Shown here: one piece after another, positions 12,323-25,567 of the stretch
How positions within the stretch are numbered: position 1 is the stretch's first letter
Layout: every line of letters starts with the position of its first letter
Origin: Siphonodentalium dalli
Taxonomy: Eukaryota; Mollusca; Scaphopoda; Gadilida; Siphonodentaliidae
Direction: 5' to 3'
DNA length: 64,000 bases
NCBI GenBank assembly: GCA_032622095.1
Contig: CP136064.1
Location: 134,301,129-134,365,128, forward strand
Made by a program: the position numbers and the translations under genes
The notes under the pieces: generated by a model
Told to the model about the DNA's origin: nothing
The model's database searches: none
What the model saw: the letters and a program-made list of their open reading frames with translations, nothing else

Positions 12323-13084
12323 TCATTCGGCCAAAAAACATGGCCGCCAGCAGCCATCTTGGATTTTACTCTTTGTATGACTAAATTCTTTAGCACGGGC
12401 TGCAGGTCGTACCTTTAGTCTGATCATCATAAAATTTGTCATGGATATTAACAATGACATGTAGATGGGAACGAGTAATTTTGGGGTCATTCGGCCCTTA
12501 AAACATGGTCGCCAGCAGCCATCTTGGATTTTACTCTTTGTATGACTAAATCCTTTAGCACGGGCTACAGTTTGTACCTTTAGTCTGATCGTCATGAATG
12601 TTAATAATGACATGTAGATGGGAAACGAGTCATTTTGGGGTCATTCGGCCAAAAAATATGGCCGCCAGCAGCCATCTTTGATTTTACTCTTTGTATGACT
12701 AAATCCTTTAGCACGGGCTACAGTTTGTACCTTTAGTCTGATCGTCATGAATGTTAATAATGACATGTAGATGGGAAACGAGTCATTTTGGGGTCATTCG
12801 GCCAAAAAACATGGCCGCCAGCAGCCATCTTGGATTTTACTCTTTGTATGACTAAATTCTTTAGCACGGGCTGCAGGTCGTACCTTTAGTCTGATCATCA
12901 TAAAATTTGTCATGGATATTAACAATGACATGTAGATGGGAACGAGTAATTTTGGGGTCATTCGGCCCTTAAAACATGGTCGCCAGCAGCCATCTTGGAT
13001 TTTACTCTTTGTATGACTAAATCCTTTAGCACGGGCTACAGTTTGTACCTTTAGTCTGATCGTCATGAATGTTAATAATGACAT
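12323..13084. repeat. 471-bp higher-order duplication inside the array
   Basis: The block at 12323-12613 and the one at 12794-13084 are identical over at least 291 bp at a shift of 471 bp (three core units). This marks a recent unequal exchange or replication slip within the array. Confidence 0.85.
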
Positions 13085-13736
13085 GTAGATGGGAAACGAG
13101 TCATTTTGGGGTCATTCGGCCCTTAAAACATGGTCGCCAGCAGCCATCTTGGATTTTACTCTTTGTATGACTAAATCCTTTAGCACGGGCTACAGGTCGT
13201 ACCTTTAGTCTGATCATCATAAAATTTGTCATGGCTGTTGAAATTGGAATGTAGATGGGAACGAGTCATTTTCGGGTCATTCGGACAAAAAACATGGCCG
13301 CCAGTGGCCATCTTGGATTTCAAAATTTAATCCATTAGCACAGGCCGCAGGTCGTACTGTTCGTCTGATCATCATGAAATTTGTCATGGATGTTAATATT
13401 GACATGTAGATGGGAACGAGTAATTTTGGGGTCATTCGGCCAAAAAACATGGCCGCCAGCAGCCATCTTGGATTTTACTCTTTGTATGACTAAATTCTTT
13501 AGCATAGGCTACAGGTCGTACCTTTAGTCTGATCGTCATAAAATTTGTCATGGATGTTAATAATGACATGTAGATGGGAACGACTCATTTTGGGGTCATT
13601 CGGCCGAAAACATGGCCGCCAGCAGCCATCTTGGATTTTACTTTTCTCTTCATGTATACATGTAGTATTAGAAATTCAACTTTCCACATTCCTAATCGCT
13701 CCATTGACTGTAATACATTAAATTATTCCCTTTCCA

Positions 13737-13790
13737 AGTTGAGCTTCATTTTATAATTATTAGCTCAACTTTACTTTGTAAAGTTTGAGC
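13737..13790 (+). repeat. 3'-to-5' element junction in the array
   Basis: The 3' end of one element (AAGTTGAGCT then 'tcattttataattat') runs directly into the 5' end of the next (TAGCTCAACTTTACTTTG). The same spacer 'ttcattttataattat' recurs at about 15753-15773 and 18690-18711. Here and at 18690 the 16-17-base hairpin segment normally found after AAGTTGAGCT is missing exactly. Confidence 0.85.
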
Positions 13791-16067
13791 TATTGCCATG
13801 GCTTTGTCGTCCGTCGTCCGTGTGTACGTGTGTGCGTGTGTGTGCGTGTGTGCATGTGTACGTAAGGCGTCAACAATGCAGGCTACAGGTCGTACCTTTG
13901 GTCGGATCATTATGAAATTTGTCATAGCTGTTGACATCAACATTTAGACCAGAATGATTAATTTTGGGGTCATACGGAAAAAAAACATGGCCGCCAGCAG
14001 CCATCTTTGATTTCAAAATTTAATCCATTAGCACGGGCTACAGGCCGTACTGTTTGTCTGATCATCATGAAATTTGTCATGGATGTTAATATTGACATGT
14101 AGATGGGAACGAGTAATTTTGGGGTCATTCGGTCTAAAAACATGGCCGCCAGCAGCCATCTTGGATTTTAATCTTTGTATGACTAAATTCTTTAGCACGG
14201 GCTACAGGTCGTATTTTTAGCTCAACTTTACTTTGTAAAGTTTGAGCTATTGCCATGGCTTTGTTGTCCGTCGTCCGTGTGTACGTGTGTGCGTGTGTGC
14301 GTGTGTTCGTGTGTGCGTGTGTGCGTGTGTACGTGTGTACGTAAGGCGTCAACAATGCAGGCTACAGGTCGTACCTTTCGTCGGATCATTATGAAATTTG
14401 TCATAGCTGTTGACATCAACATTTAGACCAGAATATTTAATTTTGGGGTCATTCGGAAAATAAACATGGCCGCCAGTGGATGGGAACGAGTAATTTTGGG
14501 GTCATTCGGTCTAAAAACATGGCCGCCAGCAGCCATCTTGGATTTTACTCTTTGTATGACTAAATTCTTTAGCACGGGCTACAGGTCGTATTTTTATTCT
14601 GATCATCATAAAATTTGTCAAGAATGTTAATAATGACATGTAGATGGGAACGAGTCATTTTGGGGTCATTCGGCCAAAAAACATGGCCGCCAGCAGCCAT
14701 CTTGAATTTTACTCTTTGTATGACTAAATCCTTTAGCACGGGCTACAGGTCGTACCTTTAGTCTGATCATCATAAAATTTGTCATGGCTGTTGAAATTGG
14801 AATGTAGATGGGAACGAGTCATTTTGGGGGCACTCGGACAAAAAACATGGCCGCCAGCGGCCATCTTGGATTTCAAAATTTAATCCATTAGCACGGGCCA
14901 CAGGTCGTACTATTCGTCCGATCATCATGAAATTTGTCATGGATGATAATATTGACATGTAGATGGGAATGAGTAATTTTGGGGTCATTCGGCCAAAAAT
15001 CATGGCCGCCAGCAGCCATCTTGGATTTTACTCTTTGTATGACTAAATTCTTTAGCACGGGCTACAGGTCGTATTTTTATTCTGATCATCATCATACAAT
15101 TTGTCAAGAATGTTAATAATGACATGTAGATGGGAACGAGTCATTTTGGGGTCATTCGGCCAAAAAACATGGCCGCCAGCAGCCATCTTGAATTTTACTC
15201 TTTGTATGACTAAATCCTTTAGCACGGGCTACAGGTCGTACCTTTAGTCTGATCATCATAAAATTTGTCATGGCTGTTGAAATTGGAATGTAGATGGGAA
15301 CGAGTCATTTTGGGGGCACTCGGACAAAAAACATGGCCGCCAGTGGCCATCTTGGATTTTAAAATTTAATCCATTAGCACGGGCCACAGGTCGTACTATT
15401 CGTCTGATCATCATGAAATTTGTCATGGATGTTAATATTGACATGTAGATGGGAACGAGTAATTTTGGGGTCATTCGGCCAAAAAACATGGCCGCCAGCA
15501 GCCATCTTGGATTTTACTCTTTGTATGACTAAATTCTTTAGCATAGGCTACAGGTCGTACCTTTAGTCTGATCGTCATAAAATTTGTCATGGATGTTAAT
15601 AATGACATGTAGATGGGAACGACTCATTTTGGGGTCATTCGGCCGAAAACATGGCTGCCAGCAGCCATCTTGGATTTTACTTTTCTCTTCATGTATAGTA
15701 TTAGAAATTCAACTTTCCACATTCCTAATCGCTCCATGCTACAGTGTCATTGACACTTTCATTTTATAATTATTAGCTCAACTTTACTTTGTAAAGTTTG
15801 AGCTATTGCCATGGCTTTGTCGTCCGTCGTCCGTGTGTACGTGTGTGCGTGTGCGCGTGTGTACGTGTGTACGTAAGGCGTCAACAATGCAGGCTACAGG
15901 TCGTACCTTTGGTCGGATCATTATGAAATTTGTCATAGCTGTTGACATCAACATTTAGACCAGAATGATTAATTTTGGGGTCATACGGAAAAAAAACATG
16001 GCCGCCAGCAGCCATCTTTGATTTCAAAATTCAATCCATTAGCACGGGCTACAGGCCGTACTGTTTG

Positions 16068-19000
16068 TCTGATCATCATGAAATTTGTCATGGATGTTAA
16101 TATTGACATGTAGATGGGAACGAGTAATTTTGGGGTCATTCGGTCCAAAAACATGGCCGCCAGCAGCCATCTTGGATTTTACTCTTTGTATGACTAAATT
16201 CTTTAGCACGGGCTACAGGTCGTATTTTTAGCTCAACTTTACTTTGTAAAGTTTGAGCTATTGCCATGGCTTTGTCGTCCGTCGTCCGTGTGTGCGTGTG
16301 TGCGTGTGTTCGTGTGTGCGTGTGTGCGTGTGTACGTGTGTACGTAAGGCGTCAACAATGCAGGCTACAGGTCGTACCTTTCTTCGGATCATTATGAAAT
16401 TTGTCATAGCTGTTGACATCAACATTTAGACCAGAATATTTAATTTTGGGGTCATTCGGAAAATAAACATGGCCGCCAGTGGCCATATTGGATTTCAAAA
16501 TTCAATCCATTAGCACGGGCTACAGGCCGTACTGTTTGTCTGATCTTCATGAAATTTGTCATGGATGTTAATATTGACATGTAGATGGGAACGAGTAATT
16601 TTGGGGTCATTCGGCCCAAAAACATGGCCGCCAGCAGCCATCTTGGATTTTACTCTTTGTATGACTAAATTCTTTAGCACGGGCTACAGGTCGTACTTTT
16701 AGTCTGATCATCATAAATTTTGTCAAGAATGTTAATAATGACATGTAGATGGGAACGAGTCATTTTGGGGTCATTCGGCCAAAAAACATGGCCGCCAGCA
16801 GCCATCCTGTATTTTACTCTTTGTATGACTAAATCCTTTAGCACGGGCTACAGGTCGTACCTTTAGTCTGATCATCATAAAATTTGTCATGGCTGTTGAA
16901 ATTGGAATGTAGATGGGAACGAGTCATTTTGGGGTCATTCGGACAAAAAACATGGCCGCCAGCAGCCATCTTGGATTTCAAAATTTAATCCATTAGCACG
17001 GGCCACAGGTCGTACTGTTCGTCTGATCACCATGAAATTTGTCATGGATGATAATATTGACATGTAGATGGGAACGAGTAATTTTGGGGTCATTCGGCCA
17101 ATAAACATGGCCGCCAGCAGCCATCTTCGATTTTACTCTTTGTATGACTAAATTCTTTAGCACGGGCTGCAGGTCGTACCTTTAGTCTGATCATCATAAA
17201 ATTTGTCATGTATATTAACAATGACATGTAGATGGGAACGAGTAATTTTGGGGTCATTCGGCTAAAAAACATGGTCGCCAGCAGCCATCTTGGATTTTAC
17301 TCTTTGTATGACTAAATCCTTTAGCACGGGCTACATGTCCTACTTTTAGTCTGATCATCATAAAATTTGTCATGGTTGTTGAAATTGGAATGTAGATGGG
17401 AACGAGTCATTTTGGGGTCATTCGGACAAAAAACATGGCCGCCAGCGACCATATTGGGTTTAAAAATTTAATCCATTAGCACGGGCCACAGGTCGTACTG
17501 TTCTTCTGATCATCATGAAATTTGTCATGGATGATAATATTGACATGTAGATGGGAACGAGTAATTTTGGGGTCATTCGGCCCAAAAACATGGCCGCCAG
17601 CAGCCATCTTGGATTTTACTCTTTGTATGACTAAATTCTTTAGCACGGGCTGCAGGTCGTACCTTTAGTCTGATCATCATAAAATGTGTCATGGATGTTA
17701 ACAATGACATGTAGATGGGAACGAGTAATTTTGGGGTCATTCGGCCAAAAAACCTGGACACCAGCAGCCATCTTGGATTTTACTCTTTGTATGACTAAAT
17801 CCTTTAGCACGGGCTACAGGTTGTACCTTTTGTCTGATCATCATGAAATTTGTCATGAATGTTAATAATGACATGTAGATGGGAACGAGTCATTTTGAGG
17901 TCATTCGGCCGAAAAACATGGCCGCCAGCAGCCATCTTGGATTTTACTCTTTGTATGACTAAATCCTTTAGCACGGGCTACAGGTCGTACCTTTAGTCTG
18001 ATCATCATAAAATTTGTCATGGTTGTTGAAATTGGAATGTAGATGGGAACAAGTCATTTTGGGGTCATTTGGACAAAAAACATGGCCGCCAGTGGCCATC
18101 TTGGATTTAAAAATTTAATCCATTAGCACGGGCCACAGGTCGTACTGTTCGTCTGATGATCATGAAATTTGTCATGGATGATAATATTGACATGTAGATG
18201 GGAACGAGTAATTTTGGGGTCATTCGGCCCAAAAAATGGCCGCCAGCAGCCATCTTGGATTTTACTCTTTGTATGACTAAATTCTTTAGCGCGGGATACA
18301 TGTCATACCTTTAGTCTGATCATCATAAAATTTGTCATGAATGTTAATAATGACATGTAGATGGGAACGAGTCATTTTGGGATCATTCGGCCAAAAAACA
18401 TGGCCGCCAGCAGCCATCTTGGATTTTACTCTTTGTATGACTAAATTCTTTAGCATGGGCTACAGGTCGTACCTTTAGTCTGATCGTCATAAAATTTGTC
18501 ATGGATGTTAATAATGACATGTAGATGGGAACGACTCATTTTGGGGTCATTCGGCCGAAAACATGGCCGCCAGCAGCCATCTTGGATTTTACTTTTCTCT
18601 TCATGTATACATGTAGTATTAGAAATTCAACTTTCCACATTCCTAATCGCTCCATTGACTGTAATACATTAAATTATTCCCTTTCCAAGTTGAGCTTCAT
18701 TTTATAATTATTAGCTCAACTTTACTTTGTAAAGTTTGAGCTATTGCCATGGCTTTGTCGTCTGTCGTCCGTGTGTACGTGTGTGTGTGCGTGTGTGCGT
18801 GTGTACGTAAGGCGTCAACAATGCAGGCTACAGGTCGTACCTTTGGTCGGATCATTATGAAATTTGTCATAGCTGTTGACATCAACATTTAGACCAGAAT
18901 GATTAATTTTGGGGTCATACGGAAAAAAAACATGGCCGCCAGCAGCCATCTTTGATTTCAAAATTTAATCCATTAGCACGGGCTACAGGCCGTACTGTTT

Positions 19001-20456
19001 GTCTGATCATCATGAAATTTGTCATGGATGTTAATATTGACATGTAGATGGGAACGAGTAATTTTGGGGTCATTCGGTCTAAAAACATGGCCGCCAGCAG
19101 CCATCTTGGATTTTACTCTTTGTATGACTAAATTCTTTAGCACGGGCTACAGGTCGTATTTTTATTCTGATCATCATAAAATTTGTCAAGAATGTTAATA
19201 ATGACATGTAGATGGGAACGAGTCATTTTGGGGTCATTCGGCCAAAAAACATGGCCGCCAGCAGCCATCTTGAATTTTACTCTTTGTATGACTAAATCCT
19301 TTAGCACGGGCTACAGGTCGTACCTTTAGTCTGATCATCATAAAATTTGTCATGGCTGTTGAAATTGGAATGTAGATGGGAACGAGTCATTTTGGGGGCA
19401 CTCGGACAAAAAACATGGCCGCCAGCGGCCATCTTGGATTTCAAAATTTAATCCATTAGCACGGGCCACAGGTCGTACTATTCGTCTGATCATCATGAAA
19501 TTTGTCATGGATGATAATATTGACATGTAGATGGGAACGAGTAATTTTGGGGTCATTCGGCCAAAAATCATGGCCGCCAGCAGCCATCTTGGATTTTACT
19601 CTTTGTATGACTAAATTCTTTAGCACGGGCTGCAGGTCGTACCTTCAGTCTGATCATCAAAAAATTTGTCATGGATATTAACAATGACATGCAGATGGGA
19701 ACGAGTAATTTTGGGGTCATTCGGTCCAAAAATATGGCCGCCAGCAGCCATCTTGGATTTTACTCTTTGTATGACTAAATTCTTTAGCACGGGCTACAGG
19801 TCGTATTTTTATTCTGATCATCATAAAATTTGTCAAGAATGTTAATAATGACATGTAGATGGGAACGAGTCATTTTGGGGTCATTCGGCCAAAAAACATG
19901 GCCGCCAGCAGCCATCTTGAATTTTACTCTTTGTATGACTAAATCCTTTAGCACGGGCTACAGGTCGTACCTTTAGTCTGATCATCATAAAATTTGTCAT
20001 GGCTGTTGAAATTGGAATGTAGATGGGAACGAGTCATTTTGGGGGCACTCGGACAAAAAACATGGCCACCAGCGGCCATCTTGGATTTTAAAATTTAATC
20101 CATTAGCACGGGCCACAGGTCGTACTATTCGTCTGATCATCATGAAATTTGTCATGGATGATAATATTGACATGTAGATGGGAACGAGTAATTTTGGGGT
20201 CATTCGGCCAAAAATCATGGCCGCCAGCAGCCATCTTGGATTTTACTCTTTGTATGACTAAATTCTTTAGCACGGGCTGCAGGTCGTACCTTTAGTCTGA
20301 TCATCACAAAATTTGTCATGGATATTAACAATGACATGCAGATGGGAACGAGTAATTTTGGGGTTATTCGGCCAAAAAACATGGTCGCCAGCAGCCATCT
20401 TGGATTTTACTCTTTGTATGACTAAATCCTTTAGCACGGGCTACAGGTCCTACTTT
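16068..20456. repeat. Higher-order copy 1 of the family A array
   Basis: Collinear with copy 2 at a shift of about 4,384-4,392 bp in its left part and 3,941 bp in its right part. Shared private variants include 'catcctgtattttactcttt', 'gcgaccatattgggtttaaa' and 'cctggacaccagcagccatc'. It carries an extra ~440-bp segment (about 18690-19150, with a 5' terminus) that copies 2 and 3 lack. Confidence 0.8.
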
Positions 20457-23400
20457 TAGTCTGATCATCATAAAATTTGTCATGAATGTTAATAATGACA
20501 TGTAGATGGGAACGAGTAATTTTGGGGTCATTAGGTCCAAAAACATGGCCGCCAGCAGCCATCTTGGATTTTACTCTTTGTATGACTAAATTCTTTAGCA
20601 CGGGCTACAGGTCGTATTTTTAGCTCAACTTTACTTTGTAAAGTTTGAGCTATTGCCATGGCTTTGTCGTCCGTCGTCCGTGTGTGCGTGTGTGCGTGTG
20701 TTCGTGTGTGCGTGTGTACGTGTGTACGTAAGGCGTCAACAATGCAGGCTACAGGTCGTACCTTTCGTCGGATCATTATGAAATTTGTCATAGCTGTTGA
20801 CATCAACATTTAGACCAGAATATTTAATTTTGGGGTCATTCGGAAAATAAACATGGCCGCCAGTGGCCATATTGGATTTCAAAATTCAATCCATTAGCAC
20901 GGGCTACAGGCCGTACTGTTTGTCTGATCTTCATGAAATTTGTCATGGATGTTAATATTGACATGTAGATGGGAACGAGTAATTTTGGGGTCATTCGGCC
21001 CAAAAACATGGCCGCCAGCAGCCATCTTGGATTTTACTCTTTGTATGACTAAATTCTTTAGCACGGGCTACAGGTCGTACTTTTAGTCTGATCATCATAA
21101 ATTTTGTCAAGAATGTTAATAATGACATGTAGATGGGAACGAGTCATTTTGGGGTCATTCGGCCAAAAAACATGGCCGCCAGCAGCCATCCTGTATTTTA
21201 CTCTTTGTATGACTAAATCCTTTAGCACGGGCTACAGGTCGTACCTTTAGTCTGATCATCATAAAATTTGTCATGGCTGTTGAAATTGGAATGTAGATGG
21301 GAACGAGTCATTTTGGGGTCATTCGGACAAAAAACATGGCCGCCAGCAGCCATCTTGGATTTCAAAATTTAATCCATTAGCACGGGCCACAGGTCGTACT
21401 GTTCGTCTGATCACCATGAAATTTGTCATGGATGATAATATTGACATGTAGATGGGAACGAGTAATTTTGGGGTCATTCGGCCAATAAACATGGCCGCCA
21501 GCAGCCATCTTCGATTTTACTCTTTGTATGACTAAATTCTTTAGCACGGGCTGCAGGTCGTACCTTTAGTCTGATCATCATAAAATTTGTCATGTATATT
21601 AACAATGACATGTAGATGGGAACGAGTAATTTTGGGGTCATTCGGCTAAAAAACATGGTCGCCAGCAGCCATCTTGGATTTTACTCTTTGTATGACTAAA
21701 TCCTTTAGCACGGGCTACATGTCCTACTTTTAGTCTGATCATCATAAAATTTGTCATGGTTGTTGAAATTGGAATGTAGATGGGAACGAGTCATTTTGGG
21801 GTCATTCGGACAAAAAACATGGCCGCCAGCGACCATATTGGGTTTAAAAATTTAATCCATTAGCACGGGCCACAGGTCGTACTGTTCTTCTGATCATCAT
21901 GAAATTTGTCATGGATGATAATATTGACATGTAGATGGGAACGAGTAATTTTGGGGTCATTCGGCCCAAAAACATGGCCGCCAGCAGCCATCTTGGATTT
22001 TACTCTTTGTATGACTAAATTCTTTAGCACGGGCTGCAGGTCGTACCTTTAGTCTGATCATCATAAAATGTGTCATGGATGTTAACAATGACATGTAGAT
22101 GGGAACGAGTAATTTTGGGGTCATTCGGCCAAAAAACCTGGACACCAGCAGCCATCTTGGATTTTACTCTTTGTATGACTAAATCCTTTAGCACGGGCTA
22201 CAGGTTGTACCTTTTGTCTGATCATCATGAAATTTGTCATGAATGTTAATAATGACATGTAGATGGGAACGAGTCATTTTGAGGTCATTCGGCCGAAAAA
22301 CATGGCCGCCAGCAGCCATCTTGGATTTTACTCTTTGTATGACTAAATCCTTTAGCACGGGCTACAGGTCGTACCTTTAGTCTGATCATCATAAAATTTG
22401 TCATGGTTGTTGAAATTGGAATGTAGATGGGAACAAGTCATTTTGGGGTCATTTGGACAGAAAACATGGCCGCCAGTGGCCATCTTGGATTTAAAAATTT
22501 AATCCATTAGCACGGGCCACAGGTCGTACTGTTCGTCTGATGATCATGAAATTTGTCATGGATGATAATATTGACATGTAGATGGGAACGAGTAATTTTG
22601 GGGTCATTCGGCCCAAAAAATGGCCGCCAGCAGCCATCTTGGATTTTACTCTTTGTATGACTAAATTCTTTAGCGCGGGCTACATGTCATACCTTTAGTC
22701 TGATCATCATAAAATTTGTCATGAATGTTAATAATGACATGTAGATGGGAACGAGTCATTTTGGGATCATTCGGCCAAAAAACATGGCCGCCAGCAGCCA
22801 TCTTGGATTTTACTCTTTGTATGACTAAATTCTTTAGCATGGGCTACAGGTCGTACCTTTAGTCTGATCGTCATAAAATTTGTCATGGATGTTAACGATG
22901 ACATGTAGATGGGAACGACTCATTTTGGGGTCATTCGGCCGAAATCATGGCCGCCAGCAGCCATCTTGGATTTTACTTTTCACTTCATGTCTATAAACAT
23001 GTATTAGATATTCAACTTTCCACATTCCTAATGGCTCCATTGACTGTAATACATTAAATTATTCCCTTTCCAAGTTGAGCTACAGTGTCATTGACACTTT
23101 CATTATTCTGATCATCATAAAATTTGTCAAGAATGTTAATAATGACATGTAGATGGGAACGAGTCATTTTGGGGTCATTCGGCCAAAAAACATGGCCGCC
23201 AGCAGCCATCTTGAATTTTACTCTTTGTATGACTAAATCCTTTAGCACGGGCTACAGGTCGTACCTTTAGTCTGATCATCATAAAATTTGTCATGGCTGT
23301 TGAAATTGGAATGTAGATGGGAACGAGTCATTTTGGGGGCACTCGGACAAAAAACATGGCCGCCAGCGGCCATCTTGGATTTCAAAATTTAATCCATTAG

Positions 23401-24399
23401 CACGGGCCACAGGTCGTACTATTCGTCTGATCATCATGAAATTTGTCATGGATGATAATATTGACATGTAGATGGGAACGAGTAATTTTGGGGTCATTCG
23501 GCCAAAAATCATGGCCGCCAGCAGCCATCTTGGATTTTACTCTTTGTATGACTAAATTCTTTAGCACGGGCTGCAGGTCGTACCTTCAGTCTGATCATCA
23601 AAAAATTTGTCATGGATATTAACAATGACATGCAGATGGGAACGAGTAATTTTGGGGTCATTCGGTCCAAAAATATGGCCGCCAGCAGCCATCTTGGATT
23701 TTACTCTTTGTATGACTAAATTCTTTAGCACGGGCTACAGGTCGTATTTTTATTCTGATCATCATAAAATTTGTCAAGAATGTTAATAATGACATGTAGA
23801 TGGGAACGAGTCATTTTGGGGTCATTCGGCCAAAAAACATGGCCGCCAGCAGCCATCTTGAATTTTACTCTTTGTATGACTAAATCCTTTAGCACGGGCT
23901 ACAGGTCGTACCTTTAGTCTGATCATCATAAAATTTGTCATGGCTGTTGAAATTGGAATGTAGATGGGAACGAGTCATTTTGGGGGCACTCGGACAAAAA
24001 ACATGGCCACCAGCGGCCATCTTGGATTTTAAAATTTAATCCATTAGCACGGGCCACAGGTCGTACTATTCGTCTGATCATCATGAAATTTGTCATGGAT
24101 GATAATATTGACATGTAGATGGGAACGAGTAATTTTGGGGTCATTCGGCCAAAAATCATGGCCGCCAGCAGCCATCTTGGATTTTACTCTTTGTATGACT
24201 AAATTCTTTAGCACGGGCTGCAGGTCGTACCTTTAGTCTGATCATCACAAAATTTGTCATGGATATTAACAATGACATGCAGATGGGAACGAGTAATTTT
24301 GGGGTTATTCGGCCAAAAAACATGGTCGCCAGCAGCCATCTTGGATTTTACTCTTTGTATGACTAAATCCTTTAGCACGGGCTACAGGTCCTACTTTTA
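20457..24399. repeat. Higher-order copy 2 of the family A array
   Basis: Its left end (TTAGTCTGATCATC at 20457) is the same sequence that resumes to the right of the transposon at 32130. Its right end matches the sequence just before 20457, so the unit is 3.94 kb. Differences from copy 3 are only a few bases per kilobase. Confidence 0.8.
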
Positions 24400-24453
24400 T
24401 AGACTGGTCATATCCAGATGTTAACTAAAAAAAATTCCAGTCAAACTTCTGAA
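24400..24453. repeat. Left terminal inverted repeat of the Academ-like element
   Basis: Pairs with about 32078-32129. The outer 13 bp differ at one position, and an inner ~27-bp block (CTAAAAAAAATTCCAGTCAA and on) is also nearly identical. Between them lies a poorly matching stretch of about 15 bp. Confidence 0.85.
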
Positions 24454-24519
24454 TAGTGAATATTATACCTATGGCCAATATCTTTAAAATGAAAAAGGGG
24501 GCCACCCTGAAAAAGTCCC

Positions 24520-25335
24520 AAAATCCAAAATGGCCGCCATTTTCCAAAATGGCCGACATTTCAACACAATATCACTAATTATGTCAATTTATTTGACTAT
24601 ACAGCACCAAATCACCACGTAACATGAATTATAATGATTCAAATGTATCCCAGAAGTTAATGCTTCATTTTCTTTAGTCATAAAATCCAAAATGGCCGCC
24701 ATTTTCCAAAATGGTCGACATTTTAGCATGATATCAACAATTACGTCAATTTATTCGACTATACAGCACCAAATCACCACGTAACATGAATTATAATGAT
24801 TAAAATGTATCCCAGAAGTTAATGCTTCATTTTCTTTAGTCATAAAATCCAAAATGGCCGCCATTTTCCAAAATGGTCGACATTTTAGCATGATATCAAC
24901 AATTACGTCAATTTATTCGACTATACAGCACCAAATCACCATGTAACATGAATTATAATGATTCAAATGTATCCCAGAAGTGTTATTTTACATGTTTATA
25001 ATGTTAATCCTTCATTTTCTTCAGTCACAAAATCCAAAATGGCCGCCATTTTCCAAAATGGTCGACATTTCAACATGATATCACTAATTACGTCAATTTA
25101 TTCGACTATACGGCACCAAATCACCATGTAACATAAATTATAATGATTCAAATGTATCCCAGAAGTGTTATTTTACATGTTTATAATGTTAATCCTTCAT
25201 TTTCTTCAGTCACAAAATCCAAAATGGCCGCCATTTTCCAAAATGGCCGACATGTCAACATGATATCTCTAACCACGTCAATTGATTCGACTATACAGCA
25301 CCAACTCACCATGTAACATATATGCCGACTATTTC
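24520..25335. repeat. Five subterminal tandem repeats of 162-185 bp
   Basis: Units start near 24520, 24682, 24844, 25028 and 25213, each opening with AAAATCCAAAATGGCCGCCA. The fourth and fifth spacings are longer because of an insert containing 'tgttattttacatgtttata'. Each unit holds 'ccaaatcaccacgtaacat' and the palindrome AAAATGGC-CGCCATTTT. They lie at the 3' side of the transposon gene and could be transposase or host-factor binding arrays (inference). Confidence 0.85.
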
Positions 25336-25567
25336 ACTCTAAATTTGCTGTTATTAAATTAATTATTATTATTATGTGTTGTCTATATATGTACATTCAT
25401 TGCTGTGAAGCGCTTATAAGGGGATAACCACTATATAAGTGCAATATATTTTTGAATATTATTATGATTAGCGTGTCCAAATATGTAGTGCCGGTATGGT
25501 AGGCTACTTATGGCAGTTAGGCCCTATATTCAATCATATAAAAAATTTCACAAAACAACATATATGT

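Larger units (their letters stand above)
11168..24399 (+). mobile_element. Family A array (Helentron-associated-like), left part
   Basis: About 13 kb of head-to-tail ~157-164-bp core units, each with 'acatggccgccagcagccat', 'ttggattttactctttgt', 'tttagcacgggctacaggtc' and 'gacatgtagatgggaacga'. A second unit type ('tttcaaaatttaatccatta') alternates irregularly with the first. Complete 5' termini (AGCTCAACTTTACTTTG, then TAAAGTTTGAGCT, then 'attgccatggctttg' and GTGTGC/GTGTAC microsatellite) occur near 11169, 13762, 14219, 15774, 16230, 18712 and 20622. Full 3' termini (AAGTTGAGCTACAGTGTCAT, TGACACTTTC) occur at about 15735 and 23074, and hairpin-less ones at 13737 and 18690. No protein is encoded. 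Frames of 60-96 residues on the minus strand arise because many units are close to a multiple of three. Confidence 0.85.

Noticed and set aside
12323-12613. Recurrent minus-strand frames of 60-96 residues (for example 12323-12613, 17573-17761, 33631-33819)
   Set aside because: They are translations of family A core units, repeat with the array, and exist because the units are close to a multiple of three. There is no start context, domain or single-copy version.
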